From positions 62,001-126,000 of the forward strand of contig CAMAFY010000002.1 in the NCBI GenBank assembly GCA_945833885.1: DNA of 64,000 bases. The letters are read 5' to 3'. The notes beneath the pieces were generated by a model. The model was not told the origin of the DNA and ran no database searches. It saw only the letters and a program-made list of their open reading frames with translations. Shown here one piece after another: positions 8,554 through 17,795 of this stretch (position 1 is the stretch's first letter; each line of letters starts with the position of its first letter). Source of the stretch: an uncultured Bacteroidales bacterium. Lineage in GTDB: Bacteria; Bacteroidota; Bacteroidia; Bacteroidales; Bacteroidaceae. The position numbers and the translations under genes are program-made.

Positions 8554-10107
8554 ATGTCCGTACAACAGAAAAAAATCAAGGAATTAGTAGAAAAACGCGC
8601 CATTGCCCGCCTCGGAGGCGGCGAAGTAGCCATCGACAAGCAGCATGCCAAAGGCAAGGCTACAGCGCGTGAACGCATCGCACTCCTCGTAGATGAAGGC
8701 TCATTTGAGGAGATGGACATGTTCAAACTCCACCGTTGCCACGACTTCGGTATGGAGAAGAAGAAGTTCTTCGGCGACGGCATCGTCTGCGGAAGCGCGA
8801 CCATCAACGGCCGTCTTACCTATGTCTACGCACAGGACTTCACCGTGAACGGTGGTAGTCTTTCCGAGACCATGGCGGAGAAAATCTGCAAGGTGCAGGA
8901 TCTCGCCCTCAAGATGGGAGCCCCCATCATTGGTCTTAACGACTCCGGAGGCGCACGTATCCAGGAGGGCGTCAACAGTCTTGCCGGATTCGCCAACATT
9001 TTCCAGCGCAACATCGAGGCTTCCGGTGTCATTCCTCAAATCAGCGGCATCTGCGGTCCCTGTGCCGGAGGTAGCGTCTACAGCCCCGCCCTCACCGACT
9101 TCATCGTTATGCTCGAGAATGTCAGTTACATGTTCCTCACCGGTCCGAAGGTTGTGAAGACCGTTACCGGAGAGGATGTCAGCCAAGAGGAACTCGGCGG
9201 TGCGTCCGTACACGCAAAGAAGAGCGGTGTATGCCACTTTACCGCACAGACAGAAGAGGAGTTTGCCGCACTGCTCCGCCAACTTCTCACCTATATCCCC
9301 CAGAACAACCGTGAGCGTACGCCGCGCGTGGAGTGCAAGGACCCCATCGACCGTCGCGAGGACAGCCTCAACGACATCATCCCCGACAATCCTAACCAGG
9401 CCTATGATATGTATGAGGTCATCGGAGCCATTGTCGATAACGGAGAGTTCATGGAGGTTCAGCGCGAGTTCGCCCGCAACATCATCATCGGCTTCGCACG
9501 CTTCAACGGCCAGAGTGTCGGAATCGTCGCCAACCAGCCCAAGGTTTTCGCCGGCGTCCTCGACTGCAACGCTTCGCGCAAGGCGGCACGTTTCGTACGT
9601 TTCTGCGATGCCTTCAACATTCCCATCGTAAGTCTCGTCGACGTTCCCGGATTCCTTCCCGGAACAGGTCAGGAATATAACGCCGTCATCAGCCATGGTG
9701 CCAAACTCCTTTACGCCTATGGCGAGGCTACGGTGCCCAAGGTCACCGTCACACTTCGCAAGAGTTACGGCGGAAGCCACATCGTGATGGGTAGCAAACA
9801 ACTGAAGGCCGACATGAACTACGCATGGCCCTCGGCGGAAATCGCCGTGATGGGTGCCAGCGGTGCCGTTGCCGTCCTCCAGGCAAAGGCGGCGAAGGCG
9901 GCGGAAGATCCCAAGGCTTTCCTTGCAGAGAAGGAGAAGGAGTACAACGACCTCTTCACCAATCCCTACAAGGCTGCGGAATATGGTTACGTCGACGACG
10001 TCATCGAGCCCCGCAACACCCGTCTCCGCATCTGCCGTGCTTTGGCACAACTTGAGACGAAGAGCGAGACCCGCCCCACCAAGAAGCATGGTAACCTCCC
10101 CCTCTAA
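8554..10107 (+). CDS. mmdA: Methylmalonyl-CoA decarboxylase alpha / acyl-CoA carboxylase carboxyltransferase subunit
   Basis: This is a 517-residue carboxyltransferase of the biotin-dependent acyl-CoA family. It would transfer the carboxyl group of (S)-methylmalonyl-CoA to biotin, giving propionyl-CoA in the succinate-to-propionate route of Bacteroidetes. Family features seen are ARERIALLVDEGSFEE, the oxyanion segments NDSGGARIQEGV and CGPCAGGSVYSPALTDF, and the C-terminal half with VDVPGFLPGTGQEY and KSYGGSHIVMG. ATG 8554 (MSVQQKKIKELV) is the expected start rather than ATG 8530. Two small genes follow at 30-bp spacings, the last a biotin carrier. No biotin carboxylase is nearby, which favours decarboxylase over carboxylase. 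Confidence 0.88.
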   Translation: MSVQQKKIKELVEKRAIARLGGGEVAIDKQHAKGKATARERIALLVDEGSFEEMDMFKLHRCHDFGMEKKKFFGDGIVCGSATINGRLTYVYAQDFTVNGGSLSETMAEKICKVQDLALKMGAPIIGLNDSGGARIQEGVNSLAGFANIFQRNIEASGVIPQISGICGPCAGGSVYSPALTDFIVMLENVSYMFLTGPKVVKTVTGEDVSQEELGGASVHAKKSGVCHFTAQTEEEFAALLRQLLTYIPQNNRERTPRVECKDPIDRREDSLNDIIPDNPNQAYDMYEVIGAIVDNGEFMEVQREFARNIIIGFARFNGQSVGIVANQPKVFAGVLDCNASRKAARFVRFCDAFNIPIVSLVDVPGFLPGTGQEYNAVISHGAKLLYAYGEATVPKVTVTLRKSYGGSHIVMGSKQLKADMNYAWPSAEIAVMGASGAVAVLQAKAAKAAEDPKAFLAEKEKEYNDLFTNPYKAAEYGYVDDVIEPRNTRLRICRALAQLETKSETRPTKKHGNLPL

Positions 10108-10137
10108 CCCTTCCGAAAGACAAAACATCCAAGGAAA

Positions 10138-10401
10138 ATGAAGCAAATCAAATACAATATCGGGGGCAAGGAGGTGTGCATCTCCATTTCCAATGCCGGA
10201 AATGTCGCCGCTGTCACCGCAGATGGCATGGAACTTGAGCCCACTTCCGAGGAAATGGCTGTGTATGCAGGAGTCATCGCCCTTGCACTTGCCCAGTACG
10301 AGGTCGAGGAAGTCCACGACGATGAGCCCGTAGGCATCACCTTGCAGCGCAAGCGTACGGCGTGGAACGACCCTTCAAGACAGTTCAATCATACCAACTA
10401 A
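10138..10401 (+). CDS. Small conserved protein of the methylmalonyl-CoA decarboxylase operon
   Basis: An 87-residue protein encoded 30 bp after mmdA and 30 bp before the biotin carrier gene. The first 40 residues form a short beta-rich segment (MKQIKYNIGGKEVCISISN). A hydrophobic alanine-rich stretch follows (MAVYAGVIALALAQYEVEE), then the acidic and polar end VHDDEPVGITLQRKRTAWN. The position equals that of the small gamma-type subunit in sodium-pump decarboxylase operons, and the C-terminal HDDE...W pattern is something I associate with such small subunits, but the hydrophobic stretch is too short and charged to be a clear membrane anchor. A role in assembly of the complex is inferred from position only. 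Confidence 0.6.
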   Translation: MKQIKYNIGGKEVCISISNAGNVAAVTADGMELEPTSEEMAVYAGVIALALAQYEVEEVHDDEPVGITLQRKRTAWNDPSRQFNHTN

Positions 10402-10431
10402 CCCCTTCCAAAAATCAGAAGATTTTCATCA

Positions 10432-10896
10432 ATGAGAACATACAGTTATAACGTCAATGGCGCACAATACGACGTGACCATTGAAAGCATTCAGGGCCAG
10501 ATAGCGAAACTCAACGTCAATGGCGTGGCCTTCGACGTGGAAATGCTGGGTGCCCCCATCGCTGAGGGCGACCTTCCCGCCGCCGAGGCCGCTGTTACCG
10601 CCGCCGCACCCGCGGCTGCCGCAGCAGCATCTGCCGCGCCTGCTCCCGCCGCTGCCGCACCTGCAAAGGGCGAGGCCGGAGCCGGAACACCCGTCAAGGC
10701 GCCGCTTCCCGGTGTTGTCACCAAGGTGCTCGTGGCAAATGGCCAAAGCGTAAAGAAGGGCGACACCGTGGTTGTGCTCGAAGCCATGAAGATGGAGAAC
10801 AACATCACCGCGGAGTCTGACGGTACCGTTTCCGGAGTTTGCTGCGCCGTAGGCGACAGTGTCATGGAGGGTACTACGCTCGTCACCATCGCCTGA
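10432..10896 (+). CDS. Biotin carboxyl carrier protein of methylmalonyl-CoA decarboxylase
   Basis: A 154-residue biotin-attachment protein. It has an N-terminal beta domain (MRTYSYNVNGAQYDVTIES), a long Ala/Pro linker at about residues 50-80, and a biotinyl domain with the attachment motif EAMKMEN, whose lysine receives biotin. This domain moves the carboxyl group from the carboxyltransferase to the next subunit. The genes before it are mmdA and a small conserved protein, so the three make the soluble part of a methylmalonyl-CoA decarboxylase. In many Bacteroidetes the membrane beta-subunit gene follows here; in this window a terminator and an unrelated gene follow instead. Confidence 0.9.
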   Translation: MRTYSYNVNGAQYDVTIESIQGQIAKLNVNGVAFDVEMLGAPIAEGDLPAAEAAVTAAAPAAAAAASAAPAPAAAAPAKGEAGAGTPVKAPLPGVVTKVLVANGQSVKKGDTVVVLEAMKMENNITAESDGTVSGVCCAVGDSVMEGTTLVTIA

Positions 10897-10919
10897 TAGG
10901 AAATTCCTGCCGAAATATG

Positions 10920-10954
10920 CCTTCTGCGCCCATCTTATTGTGCGCAGAAGGTTT
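10920..10954 (+). terminator. Intrinsic terminator after the biotin carrier gene
   Basis: CCTTCTGCGC (10920-10929) pairs perfectly with GCGCAGAAGG (10942-10951), followed by only three T. It closes the mmdA operon. Confidence 0.65.
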
Positions 10955-11060
10955 AGCATATTATGTCAGCAAGAGCGTGACAACGTTCGGAGTTTCCGGA
11001 AAAGAATGCCGCAGAATGCTGCAAAAACGTAGGCACAATCAAAAACATTTTCAAATATAA

Positions 11061-14000
11061 ATGAAGCGTTTCCGTCTTATTAACAATGCAGTAGGATGGC
11101 TGGTCTTTGCCATTGCTGCCGTAACCTATTGCCTCACCGTGGAACCTTCGGCACCCTTTTGGGACTGTCCTGAGTTCACAACCACGGCGGCGCGTCTCGA
11201 AGTAGGCCATCCGCCAGGCGCACCTTTCTTCATGCTCACAGGCAATTTCTTCAGTCATTTTGCCGCTGACAACACGCAAATCGCGCTCATGGTCAACATC
11301 ATGTCGGCCATTCTTTCCGCCTTTTGCATCCTTTTCCTCTTCTGGAGCGTCACACATCTTGTGCGCCGGCTCATCATCGACGACAGTGCCACAGAGATTT
11401 CTCCGAAGGACACCCTCGTAATCATGGCAAGCGGCGTCGCTGCCGCACTGGTTTACGCCTGGAGTGACACGTTCTGGTTCTCGGCAGTCGAGAGTGAGGT
11501 GTATGCTTACAGTTCAATGTTCACCGCATTGGTGTTCTGGTTGATACTGAAATGGGAGGAATGTGCCGACGAGCCCCGCTCTGACCGCTGGCTGGTGCTG
11601 ATTTTCTACCTCACGGGTCTGAGCATCGGCGTGCATCTTCTGAATCTCCTCTGCCTTCCCGCCATTGTCCTGGTGTATTATTACCGCCGTTATCCCGATG
11701 CCAACCTGAAAGGTTCGCTCTTCGCGTTGGCGGTTTCCTTCGTTCTTGTGGCAGCCGTCCTCTACGGTGTTGTGCCCGGTATCGTAAAGGTCGGAGGATG
11801 GTTCGAATTGGCCTTCGTCAACACGCTCGGAATGCCGTTCAATTCGGGAATGGTGGTGTACATCTTCGTCCTTGTTGCCGTGGTTCTCAGTGCAATATGG
11901 GCGACGACGAAGAAAAACCGCGCGCTTATCAACGCATTGTACGTCGCTTCCGTGGCGTTGCTCGGTATTCCTTTCTACGGAAACGGTTATTTGCAGCAGA
12001 TTTCTCTGGGAATCCTTCTCCTCGCAGTGCTTGCTTTTGTGCTGACCCTCAAGGACAAGCGTGGAGAGTACCTTCTCCGCAAGCGCGTGCTCAACACATC
12101 GCTCCTCTGCATGCTGATGTTGATGATCGGTTACTCCACGTACGCCGTCATTGTCATCCGTTCCACGCAGAATACTCCCATGGATCAGAACTCTCCGGAG
12201 GACATTTTCTCCCTCGGAACCTACCTGAATCGTGAGCAATACGGCTCCCGTCCCCTCCTTTACGGCGAGGCTTACACCTCACGTCCCGTAGATATTGAGA
12301 AGGAAGAGCGCATCCAGCGTCACGAAAACAGCGAAGAGGAGCGGAAAGAGGGGAAGAAAGACTGCTACGACATCGTCGAAACGCAGGGAAACTACGTGTT
12401 CCCCACCGGGATGAAGATGCTCTTCCCCCGCATGTACAGTTCAAAACATGCGCAGGCTTACAATGATTGGCTCGGAGGAGTCAGCACCCACGAGGTGAAG
12501 TTCAGTTTCGAACGTGACGGAGAGCGGTATGACGACGTCCCCGGTGAGATGCCCTCGCAGTGGGACAACCTTCGTTTCTTCCTCTCGTATCAGGTGAATT
12601 TCATGTACTGGCGCTACTTTATGTGGAATTTTGCCGGACGCCAGAACGACATCCAGGGTCATGGCGAATATGAGCACGGAAACTGGATTACGGGATTCCC
12701 GTTCATTGACAACGCCATGTACGGCAGTCAGGAGAAACTCCCCAGGATTCTCCGCGAGAACAAGGGACACAATGTCTTCTATTGCCTCCCCCTTCTGCTC
12801 GGACTTCTCGGACTTCTCTGGCAGGCATACCGTGGAAGACGCGGTATCCAGCAGTTCTGGATTGTCTTCTTCCTGTTCTTCATGACGGGTTTGGCGATTG
12901 TCCTCTACCTGAACCAGACGCCCATGCAGCCCCGTGAGCGCGACTATGCCTATGCAGGTTCATTCTATGCCTTCGCCATGTGGGTAGGTTTCGGTGTCGC
13001 CGCTTTGGCGGAATTGCCCCGGATAATCGCCGAGGCGTGCAAGAAGACCTGGAACCGGAAGTACGACATCCCGGCGGTGGCCTTCGCAACGCTGGTGGCG
13101 GTGGCGGTTCCTTTGCAGATGGTCAGCCAGACTTGGGACGATCATGACCGTTCCGGCCGTACCACCTGCCGCGATTTCGGATCCAACTACCTGAACACCC
13201 TCGATGAGAAGGGCAATCCCATCATCTTCACCAACGGCGACAACGACACTTTCCCCCTCTGGTACGCACAAGACACCGAAGGAATCCGCACGGATGCCCG
13301 CGTCTGCAACCTATCTTACCTCCAAACCGACTGGTATACCGACCAGATGTGCCGTCCGGCTTGGAACAGTCCTGCGTTGCCCATCACCTGGAATCGCTAC
13401 GAATACGTCGACAACCAGGGACATGATGTCTTCTACGTCTACGATTCCAAGGAGAGTCTCAACAAGTTAAAGGAGAAAATTCAGAAGGATTCTGTCTATA
13501 GTATGCTCTATGTCTATGACGATCCCTACGATCTCCGCTTCATCATCGACTATTTCGTCCGCAATCCCGAGTACCAGTTCATTCCCACCGACTCCATTGT
13601 CGTCCACATCGACCGCGATGCCGTCATCGCTTCAGGCATGATGCTCCCCAACGGTCCCGACAGCATCCCCGAAACCTTCAATATTTCCCTCAAGGGAAAG
13701 AAGATGCTCACGAAGTCGGAGATGATGGTTTATGAGATGCTTGCCCGTCATAATTGGGTACGTCCCATGTACATGAGCGTCACGCTCGGCCCGGAAAACT
13801 ACGCTGGACTCGACCAACACCTCGTGCTTGAAGGTCTTGCCTCGCGCGTTACGCCGTTCTCCTTCCCCACCGAGGCGGTGGACACCGAGAAGATGTACCG
13901 CAACCTTATGGAGAAGTTCCGCTATGGCGGCTTGGAGAACGATGGTATCTACCTCGATCAGACGATTATGCGCATGTGTCATACGCATCGTTCGATGTTT

Positions 14001-14516
14001 GTGCAACTCATCGGTGCCCTGCTTGCTGAGGGTAAGACCGAGAAGGCCCTCAAAGCCCTTGAATATTGCAAGAAGGTGATACCGGCGAAGAACGTGCCTT
14101 ACGAGATTCTTTCCGTAGGTTACGACTACGACCGCGGCATTTTCAAACTTCCTGACTACTGGCATCAGGTCGGACGCGACAAGGAAGCGGAGCGGATATT
14201 GGACTATCTGGCCCAGAGTGCCCTCGAATACCTCGAATGGTACAATGCCCTCGGCGAGAAACGTATGGCCACTTATGGCAATTCCGCCGAGCGCCAGTTC
14301 CTCTATCTCCAAGCGGCTATCGAAGGTCTTTCGATGTGCAAGAGCAAGAAGCACGATTATTACAACAAGGCGATGGAAAATCTCTATGAGAAGTCTGCCG
14401 TAGGAAAACTCGTCCTTTACCGTGCCCAGCAGCGCTATCTGCAACAGATGCAGCAGATGGGTGGTGAGGAATATGCTGATGGATATGCTGATACTGAGGA
14501 AGAATACGAAGAATAA
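11061..14516 (+). CDS. DUF2723 family multi-spanning membrane protein (GT117-like)
   Basis: An 1151-residue protein. The start (MKRFRLINNAVGWLVFAIAAVTYCLTVEPSAPFWDCPEF) followed by the GHPPGAPFF region is the hallmark of DUF2723, which has been grouped with lipid-linked-sugar glycosyltransferases (GT117) and is common in Bacteroidetes. Residues 1-360 hold about ten membrane segments with conserved acidic residues in the first loop (WDCPEF), a GT-C-like layout. A soluble insertion follows, then more membrane segments around 570-710, then a long soluble C-terminal part with helical, TPR-like character ending in an acidic tail. A role in protein O-glycosylation at the periplasmic face is an inference from family reports. 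It is monocistronic between two terminators. Confidence 0.82.
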   Translation: MKRFRLINNAVGWLVFAIAAVTYCLTVEPSAPFWDCPEFTTTAARLEVGHPPGAPFFMLTGNFFSHFAADNTQIALMVNIMSAILSAFCILFLFWSVTHLVRRLIIDDSATEISPKDTLVIMASGVAAALVYAWSDTFWFSAVESEVYAYSSMFTALVFWLILKWEECADEPRSDRWLVLIFYLTGLSIGVHLLNLLCLPAIVLVYYYRRYPDANLKGSLFALAVSFVLVAAVLYGVVPGIVKVGGWFELAFVNTLGMPFNSGMVVYIFVLVAVVLSAIWATTKKNRALINALYVASVALLGIPFYGNGYLQQISLGILLLAVLAFVLTLKDKRGEYLLRKRVLNTSLLCMLMLMIGYSTYAVIVIRSTQNTPMDQNSPEDIFSLGTYLNREQYGSRPLLYGEAYTSRPVDIEKEERIQRHENSEEERKEGKKDCYDIVETQGNYVFPTGMKMLFPRMYSSKHAQAYNDWLGGVSTHEVKFSFERDGERYDDVPGEMPSQWDNLRFFLSYQVNFMYWRYFMWNFAGRQNDIQGHGEYEHGNWITGFPFIDNAMYGSQEKLPRILRENKGHNVFYCLPLLLGLLGLLWQAYRGRRGIQQFWIVFFLFFMTGLAIVLYLNQTPMQPRERDYAYAGSFYAFAMWVGFGVAALAELPRIIAEACKKTWNRKYDIPAVAFATLVAVAVPLQMVSQTWDDHDRSGRTTCRDFGSNYLNTLDEKGNPIIFTNGDNDTFPLWYAQDTEGIRTDARVCNLSYLQTDWYTDQMCRPAWNSPALPITWNRYEYVDNQGHDVFYVYDSKESLNKLKEKIQKDSVYSMLYVYDDPYDLRFIIDYFVRNPEYQFIPTDSIVVHIDRDAVIASGMMLPNGPDSIPETFNISLKGKKMLTKSEMMVYEMLARHNWVRPMYMSVTLGPENYAGLDQHLVLEGLASRVTPFSFPTEAVDTEKMYRNLMEKFRYGGLENDGIYLDQTIMRMCHTHRSMFVQLIGALLAEGKTEKALKALEYCKKVIPAKNVPYEILSVGYDYDRGIFKLPDYWHQVGRDKEAERILDYLAQSALEYLEWYNALGEKRMATYGNSAERQFLYLQAAIEGLSMCKSKKHDYYNKAMENLYEKSAVGKLVLYRAQQRYLQQMQQMGGEEYADGYADTEEEYEE

Positions 14517-14619
14517 TCGGATATGATTCCTTGAAGGGTAGGTGCCACATCCCGCCGACGCGGCCTCCGGTTCGCTGCGGAAGGGTGTGGTGTCTACCCT
14601 TGTCATGTCCGGATTTTTC
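14515..14619 (+). terminator. Long terminator hairpin after the DUF2723 gene
   Basis: The outer arm AATCGGATATG (14515-14525) pairs with CATGTCCGGATT (14604-14615), and the inner arm AAGGGTAG (14534-14541) pairs with CTACCCTT (14594-14601). Five T follow at 14614-14618. The inner region can fold further (CCACATCCC against GGGTGTGG). Confidence 0.65.
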
Positions 14620-14646
14620 TGCCCTTTTCCCATCGTTCCCCCTATC

Positions 14647-14777
14647 GTCTGTCAGCGTTTCCCTTTGGTCCGCCGCCGTTTCCCTTGACGTCTGTCAGCG
14701 TTTTCCCTTTGGTCCGCCGACTTTTTCCTTGACGTCTGTCAGCGGAAGGGTGGTGCGTTGCCGCCGGGTATGACGGG
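14647..14777 (+). repeat. 22-bp array with 43/44-bp higher-order unit
   Basis: Two alternating 22-bp subunits, GTCTGTCAGCGTTTTCCC and GTCCGCCGACTTTTTCC, repeat so that GTCTGTCAGCG returns at 14647, 14690 and 14734. Subunits start at 14647, 14668, 14690, 14712, 14734 and 14756 (21 or 22 bp apart). The array follows the DUF2723 terminator. Confidence 0.7.
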
Positions 14778-14867
14778 GTTGATGGATTTCCCTACCTTGG
14801 ATTTTGTCCTGAATTTCCGCAGGAACAATTTTGGTCCGCTTGCTTTGGTCGTAGCATCCGCCTTATG

Positions 14868-14934
14868 CCAAGACGCAACCTGCAGAACAATAATAATATA
14901 TATGTGGTGGAAGTTTATGGCATCCACCTTATAT
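14868..14934 (+). repeat. Dispersed GTGGTGG...CCACC hairpin element, copy A
   Basis: This copy reads CAACCTGCAGAACAATAATA followed by TATGTGGTGGAAG...GGCATCCACCTTA, forming a hairpin. It is a diverged relative of copies at 18605 and 34902. It lies about 130 bp upstream of the secreted protein gene at 15073. Nothing else was recognised between it and that gene. Confidence 0.45.
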
Positions 14935-15072
14935 GTCTCTGCGGAATACGGAATATTGACTACCTTAAACAGGTTTCAGTATTTGGTCATCACAGACATC
15001 ACAAGCCCTTATCCACATAATCCAAATATCAACTACAAGTCTTTTTATATGATATCATAGAAACTCACTACA

Positions 15073-17691
15073 TTGCTGGCGGGTCTTGCTATCGGCATTG
15101 CCGGCCATGCCCAAAGTGCGTTGCCGTACAGCCAGACCTTCGACAGCGTGGAATCGTTTACGGATTTTTTCGTTGCCGATGCCAATGACGACAACTTCAC
15201 ATGGAAATACGATGATTTCGGTGCCGAGGCTGTCTGCGAACGCGATATGTATGCCGATGCCGACGACTGGCTTTTCACGCCGCTTTTCACCCTTACCGCC
15301 GGAACGGTCTACACCGTTTCCTTCGATGCCCATACCCAATATGGCGGTAACGACGAGGTCTTCGATGTCTTCCTCGGCGACGATGTCCGGGTCTCCGCTA
15401 TGGTGCAGGCCGTCATGGAGAACAAAAGCGTCAGCGAAACCTATCCCCTTGTTCACTTCGAACAGACCTTCACCGTTGCGGCGGACGGCAACTATTGCCT
15501 ATCCTTTCACCACAAGACCACCGGTGAAACCTACGGAAACGCCCTCCTGCTCGACAACCTTACGTTGACGGCTGAGGCTCTTGCCGTTGACGATCCCCGC
15601 CCAGCACCCGTCTCCAACCTGGTGTTCACCTACGACTACGACAGCCAGAGCGTCAAGTTGAAGTGGAAAGCCCCCGAGACGACCGTTGACGGTACGCCGA
15701 TTGATGCCTCCACACTCACCTATACCGTCACCCGTCTTGGCAGTTCCACCCCTGTGGTCACCGATTATCCCGGCACCACCTACCGCGAAGAGTTGCGGTT
15801 GACCGACCTCGACGGGAGCAATGTCTTCTTCGATCAGGGTCTTGCCCGCTACATTGTCGTCGCAAAGGACGCCAAGGGACAGGTCAGCGACAAGGCCTAT
15901 TCCAACTATAAGGTCATCGGTTCACCCTACGACATCCCCTACGAGGAGTCGTTCGTCGAGGGAAATATCGCCTCCTTCTGGGGAGAAAGCCACGAGGGCA
16001 TCGGACGTTGGATGCCCATTCAGGCGTCAAACAAGTTTGTGAAGGACGATGATGGCGGCATGTACAGTTTCACTTCCGTCAAGGAGGGCGATACCGGCAT
16101 AGGATTTTCCGGACTCATCGATCTCGGTGAAGCCGTGAATCCCGTCCTTTCCTTCTGGTATTTCTGTACCGAGATGGCGAGCGATGAACTGCAACTTATG
16201 ATATCTTCCGACGGTGGAGACTTTGAAAAGGTGAAGGACCTCGATGTTTCCTCGGAGTCCACCTTCCGTACCTGGACCCAGGTGACCGTTCCTCTCACCG
16301 CCTACGCCGGCAGCCGTTTCGTGCAGATAGCCTTCTATAACCGCAGCATTTCCGGCACCAGCCTCGTCTATGTCGACGATGTCTGCATCTTCAACCAGGT
16401 GGAGCGCGACCTTGCCGTTGAGGTCCTTGAACTGCCTGTCAATCTCCGTCCCGACGAGTCCCGCAGCGCCACGGTCCGTGTCCGCAACAACGGCATGCTG
16501 ACCTGCGATGCCGCCGCTTGCCGTGTGGAGTTTGTCGCATCGGGTGTCACCATCGGCAGTGCCTCCGCTGCGGAGGATGTCACCATGGGTGGCGAGGTTG
16601 ACCTCACCATTCCTCTGTTTGTGCCCCTTACCCTCGAAGGCGACAGCGTCGAAGTCTTCGTCCGCGTGTCTGACGATGGCGATGAAAACCTTTCGAACAA
16701 CGCCACTTCCCCCGTCAGCGTCCGTCTTCTCCTCCCGTTGTTCCCCAGTCCTGACGCACTTTGCGGCGAATCCACCGACGGAGGCGTGCTTCTCACCTGG
16801 CAGGAGCCGGCTGCTCCGCGTGCCGAGGGGCATGCTGTCACCGACAGTTTTGAGGATGCCCCCGATTTCACCATCGACAACTGGGGCGATTGGCTGCTTT
16901 ACGATGCCACACGCTGCAATGTCTATGGCGTGGAGCAGTACGAATTTCCCAATATGGGCAAGCCTCAGGCCTTCACAGTGCTGAATCCCGATGCCGCAGG
17001 CATGAGTTCCGGATGGGCAGCCCATACAGGTTCCAAACTGCTTGCCGCATTCGCTTCCGGAATCAGCGTCATCGACCACTGGCTTATCTCGCCCGAACTC
17101 TCGCGTGCCGGGCAGACCATCAGTTTCTTCGCCAAGGCCTATTCGCAGAATTACCCCGAATCCTTCGAAGTCCTCAGTTCTTCCGAGAGCATCGATACGA
17201 ACACCTTCACCCGTCTGGCCGCATATACCACCCCGAAGGGCAACAACGAGTGGCAGGAATACAGTGTCCAACTTCCCGAAGGCTCGAAGTATTTTGCCAT
17301 CCGTGCCGTTTCCGACGACACTTTCGCCCTGCTTCTCGACGATATCACCTTTGTTCCCGACACGTGTGGCGTGCAAAATATCCGTCTCATCGGCTATAAT
17401 GTCTATCGCGACGGCATAAGGCTCAACGAAGTACCGGTTCTCGACACATCATATACCGACAAGACCTGCGACGGCACACGTGTCTATCGTGTTTCCGCCG
17501 TCTATGACGCCGGTGAATCCGTATATTCGGCACCCGTCTCCCTCGTTGTCGACGGCATTTCCGCCGTTGAGGCCGACTCTTCAGCCGACGCTCCGCTTTA
17601 CGACCTCCAGGGCCGTCGCGTCTCCAACCCCGCTTCCGGCATCTTCGTCCGCGGAGGCCGCAAGGTCCTCAAGGTGGCATCCCAGCGGTAA
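15073..17691 (+). CDS. Secreted multidomain adhesin-like protein (cleaved-adhesin/choice-of-anchor J, CARDB-like) with damaged start
   Basis: The 872-residue frame encodes a surface protein: a first beta-jelly-roll domain (ALPYSQTFDSVESF...DDWLFTPLF), an Fn3-like region, a second jelly roll (IPYEESFVEGNIASFW), a CARDB-like domain (EVLELPVNLRPDESRSATV), a third jelly roll (DNWGDWLLYDATRC), another Fn3-like domain and the tail LYDLQGRRVSNPASGIFV. The natural signal peptide would be MKLTTLLAGLAIGIAGHAQS. However, the expected ATGAAACTC reads ATAGAAACTC at 15057-15066, one extra A, which puts a TAG in frame just upstream. The remaining candidate start is TTG 15073, giving a shortened signal sequence. 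Either translation begins there, or the copy is damaged, or this is a sequencing error. No catalytic domain was seen; the ligand is unknown. Confidence 0.75.
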   Translation: MLAGLAIGIAGHAQSALPYSQTFDSVESFTDFFVADANDDNFTWKYDDFGAEAVCERDMYADADDWLFTPLFTLTAGTVYTVSFDAHTQYGGNDEVFDVFLGDDVRVSAMVQAVMENKSVSETYPLVHFEQTFTVAADGNYCLSFHHKTTGETYGNALLLDNLTLTAEALAVDDPRPAPVSNLVFTYDYDSQSVKLKWKAPETTVDGTPIDASTLTYTVTRLGSSTPVVTDYPGTTYREELRLTDLDGSNVFFDQGLARYIVVAKDAKGQVSDKAYSNYKVIGSPYDIPYEESFVEGNIASFWGESHEGIGRWMPIQASNKFVKDDDGGMYSFTSVKEGDTGIGFSGLIDLGEAVNPVLSFWYFCTEMASDELQLMISSDGGDFEKVKDLDVSSESTFRTWTQVTVPLTAYAGSRFVQIAFYNRSISGTSLVYVDDVCIFNQVERDLAVEVLELPVNLRPDESRSATVRVRNNGMLTCDAAACRVEFVASGVTIGSASAAEDVTMGGEVDLTIPLFVPLTLEGDSVEVFVRVSDDGDENLSNNATSPVSVRLLLPLFPSPDALCGESTDGGVLLTWQEPAAPRAEGHAVTDSFEDAPDFTIDNWGDWLLYDATRCNVYGVEQYEFPNMGKPQAFTVLNPDAAGMSSGWAAHTGSKLLAAFASGISVIDHWLISPELSRAGQTISFFAKAYSQNYPESFEVLSSSESIDTNTFTRLAAYTTPKGNNEWQEYSVQLPEGSKYFAIRAVSDDTFALLLDDITFVPDTCGVQNIRLIGYNVYRDGIRLNEVPVLDTSYTDKTCDGTRVYRVSAVYDAGESVYSAPVSLVVDGISAVEADSSADAPLYDLQGRRVSNPASGIFVRGGRKVLKVASQR

Positions 17692-17709
17692 CACCTCCCT
17701 TTTTCCGGA

Positions 17710-17758
17710 GCGGCATCCCGGATGTTCCTCCCGATGCCGCCCCGCTTCTCCCTTTTTC
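17710..17758 (+). terminator. Possible terminator after the adhesin-like gene
   Basis: GCGGCATC (17710-17717) pairs with GATGCCGC (17733-17740). The T run comes only 12 bases later (17753-17757), so termination is plausible but not certain. Confidence 0.4.
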
Positions 17759-17795
17759 ATCTCAAATCAGAAATCCCCGTCTACGGACATTCCCT

